Shown here piece after piece: positions 1-5,402 of a stretch of 10,174 bases of DNA (position 1 is its first letter; every line of letters starts with the position of its first letter). This DNA comes from Pseudomonadota bacterium. Its GTDB lineage: Bacteria > Pseudomonadota > Alphaproteobacteria > Sphingomonadales > Sphingomonadaceae. Under the pieces are notes generated by a model that was given only the letters and a program-made list of their open reading frames with translations, ran no database searches and was not told where the DNA came from. The position numbers and the translations under genes are program-made. The stretch is from positions 1 to 10,174 of the forward strand of contig CAUJJQ010000053.1 in assembly GCA_963205285.1 (NCBI GenBank). Direction: 5' to 3'.

Positions 1-4
1 CGGC

Positions 5-448
5 TCACGACTGGGCCTCCGCCGCCGATGTGTCGGTGTTGTGCGGGCAGCCAGGGCAGACCGAGAGGTATTTGCGCTGCCAGGCGTTGCGCGGCGGCAG
101 TTTGCGCCGACGGTTGGTCATGCAGGCCGACAGCGGAATCGTCGCCGACCAGATTGGGCACTCAACGTCGTCGCCGGCATAGGCCGCGCGAACCAGCCGC
201 TCGGCCTCTGCCATGTCGCCAGGGTACTGGTTGTTGATGAGGCGGGAGATGTAGCCGCTGCTCCGGCCCAGCCGTTCGGCGACGCTCTGCTGGCTGGTCC
301 GGTCACAGGCCGAAGCCAGCAACTGCACCCATTGCGGCAGGTCCGCCCCCCAGCCGCGCCGAGCGGCCTGGATGTTGCCATCGGCGGGGCTGCTGCCCCG
401 CGCGCGGCGACCTCGGCGGGTTGGTAAAGAAGTATGTTCAGCAAACAT
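5..448 (-). CDS. Mu-like-phage HTH regulator, small
   Basis: A 147-residue protein, probably a DNA-binding regulator. A helix-turn-helix runs from about residue 51 to 72 (TSQQSVAERLG, a short turn, then SSGYISRLI), preceded by WVQLLASACD and followed by GDMAEAERLVRAAY and VECPIW. From memory, this order (W..LA.ACD.TSQ, VA.RLG, Y.GD, VECP, and a C-terminal CPHN-type cysteine motif) matches a family of small HTH proteins in the early region of Mu-like transposable phages; this is recollection, not a search. Cysteines at the C-terminus (CPGCPH) could bind metal. Residues 1-35 are basic and low in complexity and may not belong to the family core. The start at 448 is supported by a GGGGGGAG stretch about nine bases upstream. 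It points away from the late operon and shares bases 447-448 with the start of the tail gene, so no intergenic promoter separates them. The role is inferred. Confidence 0.75.
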   Translation of the reverse strand: MFAEHTSLPTRRGRRARGSSPADGNIQAARRGWGADLPQWVQLLASACDRTSQQSVAERLGRSSGYISRLINNQYPGDMAEAERLVRAAYAGDDVECPIWSATIPLSACMTNRRRKLPPRNAWQRKYLSVCPGCPHNTDTSAAEAQS

Positions 449-1562
449 GGTTAACTTCTCCCCCCTTCACGGTGGTGGTTGCGGCCCATCCTTTCGGGCG
501 CTGTTGACGATGCGGACGGACCGGCATGGTCACGCCGGATCCGGTGTTGCGGTCGATGAGGTGGAGGTGCGGCAGGCCGTCGCGGGTGCCGGTGCGCCGG
601 TCACCGCTGGCTGCGCCACCTTCACGGCCAACACAGCCGGTGCGGTCCAGCGCACCGGCACGCTGCGCGTCACTGTGCCGGCAGGCGCGAACCTGATTTT
701 CCTGCGCGTCACCCAGGGGCGGCCGGGCGGATCGACCGCGACCTATGGCGAGGTCAGCCTGTTCGCTTTGGGCGCGGCCGAGCCTGGCGCCGACGTCACC
801 AGCTATATCGCCGGGCCGACGACGATCTCGGTGCCTTGCACGAGCGATGGCGACTTCAAAGCCGCTTTCAACCCGGTCGAGTCGCTGTTCCGGCTCTACA
901 AGGGTGGCACCCAGGTGACGTCGGGCATCACCTGGGCGGTCACAACGTTGTCGGGCACGCTGACCCGCGCGATCAGCGGCACAGGCACCGGCCTGCTCAG
1001 CATCACGGCCATCACGTCGGAGAGCTGCCGCCTAAGGATCGACGCGACCGTCGCGGGTGCGACCCGTCAGATCGAGGTGGTGGTCAACAAGGAGCGCGAC
1101 CCGCCTCCGGTCGGCGGCAGCGGCGGTTCAGGCAACCCCGGCACCACAGCCAGCACATCGACGATCAGCAGCACCGGGTCGACCACCTACGGCGGTGCCA
1201 ACGCAGGTCCGTTGACCGCCAAGGCCGGGACGGCTGGGCAGGTGGCGCTGACCGCCAACCTGTCTTTTCAGCCGTCGGGCGGGACAGCGATCGGCGCGCT
1301 CAATGCCTGGGGCAAATGGCAGTGGCGGGTGGTCGGTGGCAGCTGGGCCGACGTCGACAGCGAGGACTCGTCCACCACGGCCGCCAGCCGGGCCTATGAC
1401 AATGACGCCAACGCATGGATCAATAGCGAGGGGTATCTGCCGGTCGCGATGACCAAGACCGGGCTGACCAGCGGCACCGACTATGAGTTCCAGCTGCTCT
1501 TGCGGGTGAGCTCGGCGCGGACGACGGCGTTCGCCGGCCTCGCCAAGGCGGAGGGCAGCTGA
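447..1562 (+). CDS. Phage tail tip/host-specificity protein, probably N-terminally truncated
   Basis: About 371 residues from ATG 447; the frame is also open from an ATG at 372, and ATG 510 is another possible start. None has a convincing ribosome binding site. After a short basic stretch, the protein has a beta-rich segment (VEVRQ to VSLFALGA), an Ig-like region (TTISVPCTSDG to ATRQIEVVVNK), a Gly/Ser/Thr linker (GGSGGSGNPGTTAST), and a C-terminal domain with WGKWQWRVVGGSWADV and TDYEFQLLLRVSS resembling a fibronectin-type fold. This layout fits the distal half of lambda J-like central tail/host-specificity proteins, which contact the host surface. Such proteins are usually much longer and carry N-terminal tail-hub domains that are absent here; a divergent regulator gene occupies that position. 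I infer 5' truncation or mosaic exchange near 450-540. The stop overlaps the next start (TGATG). Confidence 0.65.
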   Translation: MVNFSPLHGGGCGPSFRALLTMRTDRHGHAGSGVAVDEVEVRQAVAGAGAPVTAGCATFTANTAGAVQRTGTLRVTVPAGANLIFLRVTQGRPGGSTATYGEVSLFALGAAEPGADVTSYIAGPTTISVPCTSDGDFKAAFNPVESLFRLYKGGTQVTSGITWAVTTLSGTLTRAISGTGTGLLSITAITSESCRLRIDATVAGATRQIEVVVNKERDPPPVGGSGGSGNPGTTASTSTISSTGSTTYGGANAGPLTAKAGTAGQVALTANLSFQPSGGTAIGALNAWGKWQWRVVGGSWADVDSEDSSTTAASRAYDNDANAWINSEGYLPVAMTKTGLTSGTDYEFQLLLRVSSARTTAFAGLAKAEGS

Positions 1563-1969
1563 TGCCGGACAAGGTGCGGCGGTGGTACGAGATCACCCAC
1601 AAAGAGAGCGGCGAGCAGCAGATTGTGTGCGGCCTGCGCGGCTATGACCGGAAGGTCTGGCGATCGCGCCGCATCGAGCGCGCGCCGGGAGAGTTTGAGC
1701 GGATCGACGGGCGCGGGCGCATCGAGCGCGACGAGGCGGCGGAGATCGACGCGCGGTTCGGTGCAGAGCATATCGCGGCCGCCCGCGCGGCAAAGCTGGC
1801 CGAGGCGCGCATCATCCTGGCGGGTGTCGCGATCGACGGGCTGGTGGCGGCCGAGGCGGCCGTGCGCGGCGTGGCGGTCGACGAGCTGGCCGCGACCATC
1901 GTCGCCAAGGCTGAGCCGCTGGCTGCGGCCGAGATCGAGCGCATCAGCGCGAAGGCGGGGTTGCAGTGA
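1562..1969 (+). CDS. Phage late-operon protein, Ala-rich, unknown function
   Basis: A 135-residue protein not recognised by family. The N-terminal third (KVRRWYEITHKESGEQQIVCGLRGYD) looks like a small beta structure. From about residue 55 onward it is rich in Ala, Glu and Arg (AAARAAKLAEARIIL, VDELAATIVAKAEPLAAAEIERI), predicting long amphipathic helices. No membrane segment or catalytic motif is visible. Its start overlaps the tail-gene stop by one base (TGATG) and its stop overlaps the next gene by four (GTGA), so it is almost certainly translated as part of the late operon. Position between tail genes suggests a small tail or tail-assembly component; this is context only. Confidence 0.7.
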   Translation: MPDKVRRWYEITHKESGEQQIVCGLRGYDRKVWRSRRIERAPGEFERIDGRGRIERDEAAEIDARFGAEHIAAARAAKLAEARIILAGVAIDGLVAAEAAVRGVAVDELAATIVAKAEPLAAAEIERISAKAGLQ

Positions 1970-2316
1970 CCGTCGCTCCCGCCACTGCCGACTGGCTGCG
2001 CAACGCCGGCCTGACGGCCGTTTCGACGGGCGCAGCCGCATGGGGCGACCTGGCCGCCACCAGCGACGTCGCCTGCGGACTGTCCAACGCCGGCGATGCG
2101 CAGGCCGAGGCGGACCGGCAGCGGGCCTTCTTTGGGGCCTCCCGCGCCATCGAGACACTGTTGGTGCCGGGCGCGCAGCTGGCCCTGCTGGGCCGAGCGG
2201 TCACGCTTCAGGCGGATGCCGAGGGATATCGCGCCGGCGTCAATGTGTTCGTCATCGCCGTCGCTGAGCGCGACGATGGCATGTCCTCACTCACCGTCAT
2301 CAGGAGGCTCGCATGA
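1966..2316 (+). CDS. Phage late-operon protein, unknown function (GTG start)
   Basis: A 116-residue protein starting at a GTG that overlaps the upstream stop codon (GTGA). No family recognised. The sequence alternates a helical N-terminal part (ATADWLRNAGLTAVSTGAA, SNAGDAQAEADRQRAFFGAS) with a beta-like C-terminal part (GAQLALLGRAVTLQAD, AGVNVFVIAVAERDDGMSSLTVIRRL). It has no cysteine cluster, signal peptide or membrane helix. The C-terminus looks like a compact strand-rich domain as in small tail or head-tail connector components, but the assignment is not secure. An AGGAGG at 2302-2307, inside its 3' end, is the ribosome binding site of the following gene, and the two overlap by four bases (ATGA). 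Confidence 0.65.
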   Translation: MTVAPATADWLRNAGLTAVSTGAAAWGDLAATSDVACGLSNAGDAQAEADRQRAFFGASRAIETLLVPGAQLALLGRAVTLQADAEGYRAGVNVFVIAVAERDDGMSSLTVIRRLA

Positions 2317-3062
2317 TCGCCATCATCAGGCCCGAAGCCGTCGCGGCAATCTCCGCATCAAGCAACGCCGGCGACGCCGCGAACATGCTCTCTGCGCCGC
2401 CGCGCGAGGTGTGGTTGTCGGTCGTAGCGGCCACACACACCATCGATATCGATCTGGGCGCGGTGATGCCGATCGACACGCTGTTCGTCGGTTCGACCAA
2501 CGCAGCGGCGACCGCGACACTGACTGTTTCGCGCGGGACCGGCCTGGGGACAGGACTGACTGCCGAAGGCACACAAGGCCTGCGTTTGGGAGCAGCCGAA
2601 GGTCCGCGCTATCATGGTGTTTTCACGAGGGCTGTCGGGGCACCCGCAGCGCGCTATTTCCGGCTCACAGTGGCGCTGCCCGCCGCTGCTGCACTCGAAG
2701 TGGGGGTGGTGGCCGCCGGCCTCGCCTTTCGTCGGCCAGTTGCGTATCCGACATCGCGCGTCGCGATCGACACGTCGACCAGGACCGACCTGTGGGACGG
2801 CGGCTTCGGAGTCGGCGAGGGGGTCACCAAAGCGGGCTACCGGTTCAAGTTCCCCGACCTCGACACCGCCGCCCGCGATCAGCTCTGGTCGCTGGTCTCC
2901 AAACGTGGCACACGAAAACCGGTCATCGTTATCGAGGACGATGAGGCTCTGCCGCTCGCCGACGCGTCGGTGCATTATGGGTTGCTCGACCGGTTCGAGC
3001 CTTGGGAGCGCGCCAACGCCGCCGACACCATCTGGTCGATGGGGATGGTCGAATGGGTGTAG
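2313..3062 (+). CDS. Phage tail protein with discoidin-like beta-sandwich
   Basis: A 249-residue protein with a perfect AGGAGG five bases upstream of its ATG, the strongest ribosome binding site in the phage part. The N-terminal half reads like a galactose-binding/discoidin-type beta-sandwich: SSNAGDAANMLSAPPREVWLS, HTIDIDLGAVMPIDTLFVGSTNAAATATLTV, then GAPAARYFRLTVALPAAAALEVGVVAAGLAF. The pattern of an initial Asn/Ala segment, an IDLG strand and a YFRLTV strand is what suggests this fold. The C-terminal half (TRTDLWDGGFGVGEGVTKAGYRFKFPDLDTAARDQLWSL) is not assigned. Located between small tail genes and the endolysin, it probably belongs to the distal tail or baseplate and may bind host glycans. 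The fold call is by eye. It ends at 3062, overlapping the amidase start by ten bases. Confidence 0.65.
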   Translation: MIAIIRPEAVAAISASSNAGDAANMLSAPPREVWLSVVAATHTIDIDLGAVMPIDTLFVGSTNAAATATLTVSRGTGLGTGLTAEGTQGLRLGAAEGPRYHGVFTRAVGAPAARYFRLTVALPAAAALEVGVVAAGLAFRRPVAYPTSRVAIDTSTRTDLWDGGFGVGEGVTKAGYRFKFPDLDTAARDQLWSLVSKRGTRKPVIVIEDDEALPLADASVHYGLLDRFEPWERANAADTIWSMGMVEWV

Positions 3063-3586
3063 CGAACCCCCGGCGTCAGCAGACCCCCGCGCAAAGGCCG
3101 CCCCAGCCGTATGCCCTGACCATGCGCAACATCACCCTCATTGCTGTCCACTGCACCGCGACCCTCGCCGGGCGGCCGTTCAACGTCTCCGCGATCCGAA
3201 ACATGCACATAGCCCAGGGATGGTCGGACATCGGCTATCACAAGTTGATCGGGCTCGATGGCGAGATCTGGGATGGCCGTCCCGAGGCGGCTGCAGGAGC
3301 CCATATCAAGGGCCACAACGCGGAGAGCCTGGCTGTCTGCTATGTCGGGGGCATTGGCGCCGACGGGCGCCCGGCCGACACGCGGACTCCGGCACAGCTA
3401 GTCGCTCTTAAGTTTGTCCTTCAGGACTGGAGCTGTCGGTTCCCGGACGCCATCATTCGGGGACATCGGGATATGTCGCCTGATCGCAATCGCGATGGGC
3501 GGGTCACTCGCGATGAGTGGCTCAAGGACTGCCCCTGCTTCGATGTACGCGACTGGTGCCGGAGTGTCGGGATCGACCCGCGATGA
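3053..3586 (+). CDS. Phage endolysin, N-acetylmuramoyl-L-alanine amidase (T7 lysozyme type)
   Basis: A 177-residue amidase_2/PGRP-fold enzyme that cuts the bond between N-acetylmuramate and L-alanine in peptidoglycan at the end of infection. Residues align with T7 lysozyme: His33 in AVHCTAT and His138 in RGHRD as zinc ligands, Cys160 in LKDCPCFD as the third ligand, Lys158 two residues before it, and Tyr62 in DIGYHKLI as the catalytic tyrosine. His84 and His88 (GAHIKGHN) are also typical. Between His138 and Lys158 is an insert, D144 to E155, that reads as an EF-hand-type calcium loop (DRNRDGRVTRDE). There is no signal peptide or transmembrane signal-anchor, so export needs a holin. ATG 3053 is chosen for tight coupling to the upstream stop and the GGGGA ahead of it. 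ATG 3122 (154 residues, near the core length of T7 lysozyme) is a real alternative, as residues 1-23 are proline-rich and outside the domain. Confidence 0.92.
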   Translation: MGVANPRRQQTPAQRPPQPYALTMRNITLIAVHCTATLAGRPFNVSAIRNMHIAQGWSDIGYHKLIGLDGEIWDGRPEAAAGAHIKGHNAESLAVCYVGGIGADGRPADTRTPAQLVALKFVLQDWSCRFPDAIIRGHRDMSPDRNRDGRVTRDEWLKDCPCFDVRDWCRSVGIDPR

Positions 3587-3954
3587 GCGCCGATCCAATT
3601 CTCGATCTGGCGATTCCGCGCACCCCTGCCGAAGCCAAGCGGCACTGGATGATCGACCGCCTCTGGTCCATTTTCCTGTTCACCGCCGTGCTCATTTTGT
3701 TTCTCATCGGTATCGTGTGGTTGGGCGAGTGGCCGGCCGCACTTGCGTCGCGCCGATTGGCCATTCTCGGCCTCGCTTTCCTGCTCGCCCAGGTGATCCA
3801 GATTGCTGTGGTGCTGGCCTTCTCTCTCGGCGGGCCGGTGGGGCGGTGGCGTGCGCGCTGGGGCAACCGTTCCGTCGCGGCGGACGATGACGAGACCGCT
3901 GCCCGAACTGCCTATGATGCCGGCAGCGGCGACGAACCGGCTAAACCCGAATGA
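3583..3954 (+). CDS. Two-helix membrane protein, candidate holin
   Basis: A 123-residue protein whose ATG overlaps the amidase stop (ATGA). It has two clear hydrophobic segments, about residues 27-47 (LWSIFLFTAVLILFLIGIVWL) and 59-81 (LAILGLAFLLAQVIQIAVVLAF), separated by a short loop with EWPAALASRR, and a charged C-terminal tail (DDDETAARTAYDAGSGDEPAKPE). The topology and its position between endolysin and spanin genes fit a class II-like holin, which would release the leaderless amidase to the periplasm. It matches no holin family I recognise, and the acidic tail is unlike the basic tails of many holins, so an accessory membrane protein is possible. The first acceptable start is 3583; an upstream in-frame ATG at 3517 lies inside the amidase gene and is less likely. 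Confidence 0.7.
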   Translation: MSADPILDLAIPRTPAEAKRHWMIDRLWSIFLFTAVLILFLIGIVWLGEWPAALASRRLAILGLAFLLAQVIQIAVVLAFSLGGPVGRWRARWGNRSVAADDDETAARTAYDAGSGDEPAKPE

Positions 3955-4373
3955 CAGTCATCATCGCCTGGTTGATCGGCCGAGGCCTGTCGCGCCGCGT
4001 CGCTGGCGTGGTGGCGTGGGCCTCGGCAATCGCACTGCTGATCGCGGTCAGCATCGGCGCCTGGGCCGTCCTCGTCAGGAGACACGACCGGGCGGTCATC
4101 GCCAAGCATGAGGCCGGAGTGCAGCTCGACATCGAGCGCGCCGGCCGTGCAGCCGACCGGTCCCTGACAGAGCGTCGGGCGGATGGCGAGAGGGCTATAT
4201 GTTTTGAGCGAAAGGACTTCGACAATGCTGCGCGCCACATCCCTCCTGAGGGCCTTACTCGTCGCCAGCGTCTCGATCTGTGCATCGAGCTGCGCGACGG
4301 TGGAACGGACACGACTCTCCTCCCCCAGTGCGGAGATCTTCGAGCAGGAGCAGCGTCCGGCCGCGACGATTGA
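3951..4373 (+). CDS. Inner-membrane spanin (Rz-like)
   Basis: A 140-residue protein with one N-terminal membrane helix (about residues 17-42, VAGVVAWASAIALLIAVSIGAWAVLV) flanked by arginines (SRR before, RRHDR after), predicting a type II anchor with the C-terminus in the periplasm. The periplasmic part is a charged helical region rich in Arg, Ala and Glu (EAGVQLDIERAGRAADRSLTERRADGERAI), as in Rz proteins. It follows the two-helix membrane gene with an ATGA overlap, and the outer-membrane partner gene starts inside it in another frame. Together they would fuse inner and outer membranes at the last step of lysis. The assignment rests on topology and nested gene layout, since spanins share little sequence. 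Confidence 0.75.
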   Translation: MTVIIAWLIGRGLSRRVAGVVAWASAIALLIAVSIGAWAVLVRRHDRAVIAKHEAGVQLDIERAGRAADRSLTERRADGERAICFERKDFDNAARHIPPEGLTRRQRLDLCIELRDGGTDTTLLPQCGDLRAGAASGRDD

Positions 4374-4542
4374 TATCCTCGTCAACGATGACGCCGAGGC
4401 CTATCGCCGGTGGCAGCGCGACAAGGATGACTGGGGTCGAAGGGGGTGGGACCGGGTCTGGCTGCTGTGCCGGTGGTTCGCGGATCAGGGCGTTTCGGAC
4501 CTGCCGTGCACCGACGCTGATCGCCCTGTTCAGGTGCCTTAA
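4225..4542 (+). CDS. Outer-membrane spanin lipoprotein (Rz1-like), nested start
   Basis: A 105-residue protein whose start lies inside the inner-membrane spanin gene in a different frame, overlapping it by 149 bases and continuing 169 bases past its end. ATG 4225 is favoured over the upstream ATG 4183 because AAAGGA (4211-4216) sits eight bases ahead and because it exposes a lipoprotein signal: MLRATSLLRALLVASVSICASSC with the lipid-accepting cysteine at residue 23. The mature part is charged and helical (RRWQRDKDDWGRRGWDRVW) with three further cysteines. Unlike lambda Rz1, it is not proline-rich and is longer than usual, so part of the length may be a later extension. The partially overlapping spanin pair is a well-known arrangement in phages of Gram-negative hosts. 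Its stop overlaps the stop of the converging regulator gene (TTAA, 4539-4542). Confidence 0.75.
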   Translation: MLRATSLLRALLVASVSICASSCATVERTRLSSPSAEIFEQEQRPAATIDILVNDDAEAYRRWQRDKDDWGRRGWDRVWLLCRWFADQGVSDLPCTDADRPVQVP

Positions 4543-4556
4543 ATGAAGGATTTAAG
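4538..4556. repeat. Inverted repeat across two convergent stop codons
   Basis: CTTAAAT (4538-4544), five bases, then ATTTAAG (4550-4556): perfect 7-base arms over the tail-to-tail overlap of the lipoprotein spanin and the two-HTH regulator. It is AT-rich with no long T-run, so only a weak terminator for either strand, if it is one at all. Confidence 0.4.
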
Positions 4557-4964
4557 CCATTTCCGCCATGTTTCACCGTCCATGATGGCGTGGCCAGCCT
4601 CCCACTCGCACCAGCGACTGGGCGGCACGTCGGCCATTTTGGCGGCGGCCTCGACGCTGATCCGGTGCTTCGCCCGCGCCCTCAATATCTCAACCGATGT
4701 AGGCGGCGGCGGGGGTGGTGCATTGTCTTTGAGGCCAACTGCGTGCAGAAACGCTACCCATTTCAGAGGGTTAGCTGCCACATCGCCGCTTTCCCACCGC
4801 TGCCACGTCCGAGTGCCTACGCCTGCCAGGAACGCCGCTTCGGCCTGTGATACCCCCAATGCCTTGCGCGCGGCGATGACCTCAGAGGTGGGTGGTGCGA
4901 GTGGGCTGGCGGCGTGAGCGGGCCGTCCGCGAAGGGTGTTCATGGCGTCATATAAGCACGCCAT
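4539..4964 (-). CDS. XRE-type regulator with two tandem HTH units
   Basis: A 141-residue protein with two copies of a Cro/C1-like unit. The first, residues about 29-73, reads ARKALGVSQAEAAFLAGV then TRTWQRWESG; the second, about 92-137, reads ARAKHRISVEAAAKMADV then SRWCEWEAG. Six prolines (83-88) join them. The matching AR, S..EAA, W..WE.G pattern shows internal duplication. The W-x-x-WE-x-G end of each unit is typical of the xre family in phages. A single chain with two DNA-recognition units could bind a palindromic or paired operator as a monomer. It lies at the right end of the phage segment and converges on the lysis genes. ATG 4964 gives the longest form; ATG 4943 would drop 7 residues, and neither has a strong ribosome binding site. 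A role in lysogeny or in limiting late expression is inferred. Confidence 0.8.
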   Translation of the reverse strand: MACLYDAMNTLRGRPAHAASPLAPPTSEVIAARKALGVSQAEAAFLAGVGTRTWQRWESGDVAANPLKWVAFLHAVGLKDNAPPPPPPTSVEILRARAKHRISVEAAAKMADVPPSRWCEWEAGHAIMDGETWRKWLKSFI

Positions 4965-5040
4965 TAAATCCGGTCAATATATCGCATTAATGACAATTGA
5001 TGGCGCAAACTGCCAAAAAATACCCCTGAATTAATGGCAA
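4941..5040. promoter_or_regulatory. AT-rich operator-like region of the phage regulator
   Basis: 40% GC by count, far below the flanking sequence. It holds several related elements: GCCATTAA at 4960-4967, the palindrome CATTAATG at 4985-4992, TTGATGGC at 4997-5004 and TTAATGGC at 5031-5038 (the last two are reverse complements of GCCAT[TC]AA). The first overlaps the regulator's start codon and the last overlaps the start of the next ORF. They would suit autoregulation by the two-HTH protein. A possible leftward promoter is TTGGCA with a poor -10 seventeen bases on; this is weak. Confidence 0.5.
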
Positions 5041-5402
5041 ACATTTTTGGCGCGCTACACACCCTCGATGATTTGCTCGACCGGATGGTGACCGCGCCGA
5101 TTGGCCCCATCCACCTCCACATCTATCCGGCGCGCGGCGCGGATGGGGGATATGTCGGCGGCTCGCTCCTCGCGCTGCCCTTGCCCTATGGCCCCGGCTA
5201 TCGCGCGGCAGACAGCGGCTTTACCGTTGAACTTAATGACTATGATTTCGACGCCGCAATGGCGACCATGGCCGCTGCGAACGAACCGGTGATGACTTTC
5301 GACCAATTCACCGCCGCGCTCAACCAAGGGCGGATCGTTGTCAACATCCATACCGACCGCTTTGGCGATGGAGAAATTGCGGGGCCGGTCAGGCGAGTTT
5401 AG
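5034..5402 (+). CDS. CHRD-like domain protein, likely 5'-truncated host gene
   Basis: A 122-residue ORF that looks like the C-terminal part of a CHRD-domain protein: PIGPIHLHIYPARGADGGYVGG matches the A.HIH.G..G.NGPV segment, and FTAALNQGRIVVNIHTDRFGDGEIAGPV matches the classic ending (..G.Y.N.HT...GGEI.G.). CHRD proteins are normally secreted and begin with a signal peptide followed by beta-strands; both are absent. The ATG has no ribosome binding site, and the frame is closed by TGA at 4998. The DNA also changes character here, from the AT-rich phage region to host sequence. I infer that the prophage's right end cut this gene, so it may be a remnant rather than a functional gene. Its TAG overlaps the converging transporter stop (TTAG, 5399-5402). 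Confidence 0.6.
   Translation: MANIFGALHTLDDLLDRMVTAPIGPIHLHIYPARGADGGYVGGSLLALPLPYGPGYRAADSGFTVELNDYDFDAAMATMAAANEPVMTFDQFTAALNQGRIVVNIHTDRFGDGEIAGPVRRV

Noticed and set aside
41..427. Rightward open frames of 69 and 128 residues opposite the leftward HTH gene
   Set aside because: Compositionally biased shadows of a GC-rich gene; no family-like sequence, whereas the leftward frame has a recognisable HTH protein.
1481..2158. Long leftward ORF of 225 residues
   Set aside because: Arg/Pro-rich translation typical of the antisense of GC-rich coding DNA; three coupled rightward genes already account for the stretch.
2471..2500. GTTC repeats as a second SOS box
   Set aside because: The spacing is four bases rather than seven, and it lies inside a phage coding sequence.
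2096..2944. Rightward ORF of 282 residues in another frame
   Set aside because: Arg/Ser/Pro-rich shadow of the genes at 1966-2316 and 2313-3062, which have coupled starts and a perfect ribosome binding site.
4723..4732. GGCGGCGGCGGGGGTGG run as a possible G-quadruplex or repeat
   Set aside because: It is the complement of the proline codons of the regulator's linker and needs no further explanation, though a quadruplex cannot be ruled out.
4970..5090. tRNA-type attachment site at the phage end
   Set aside because: No tRNA-like cloverleaf or T-loop sequence is visible here or elsewhere in the window.
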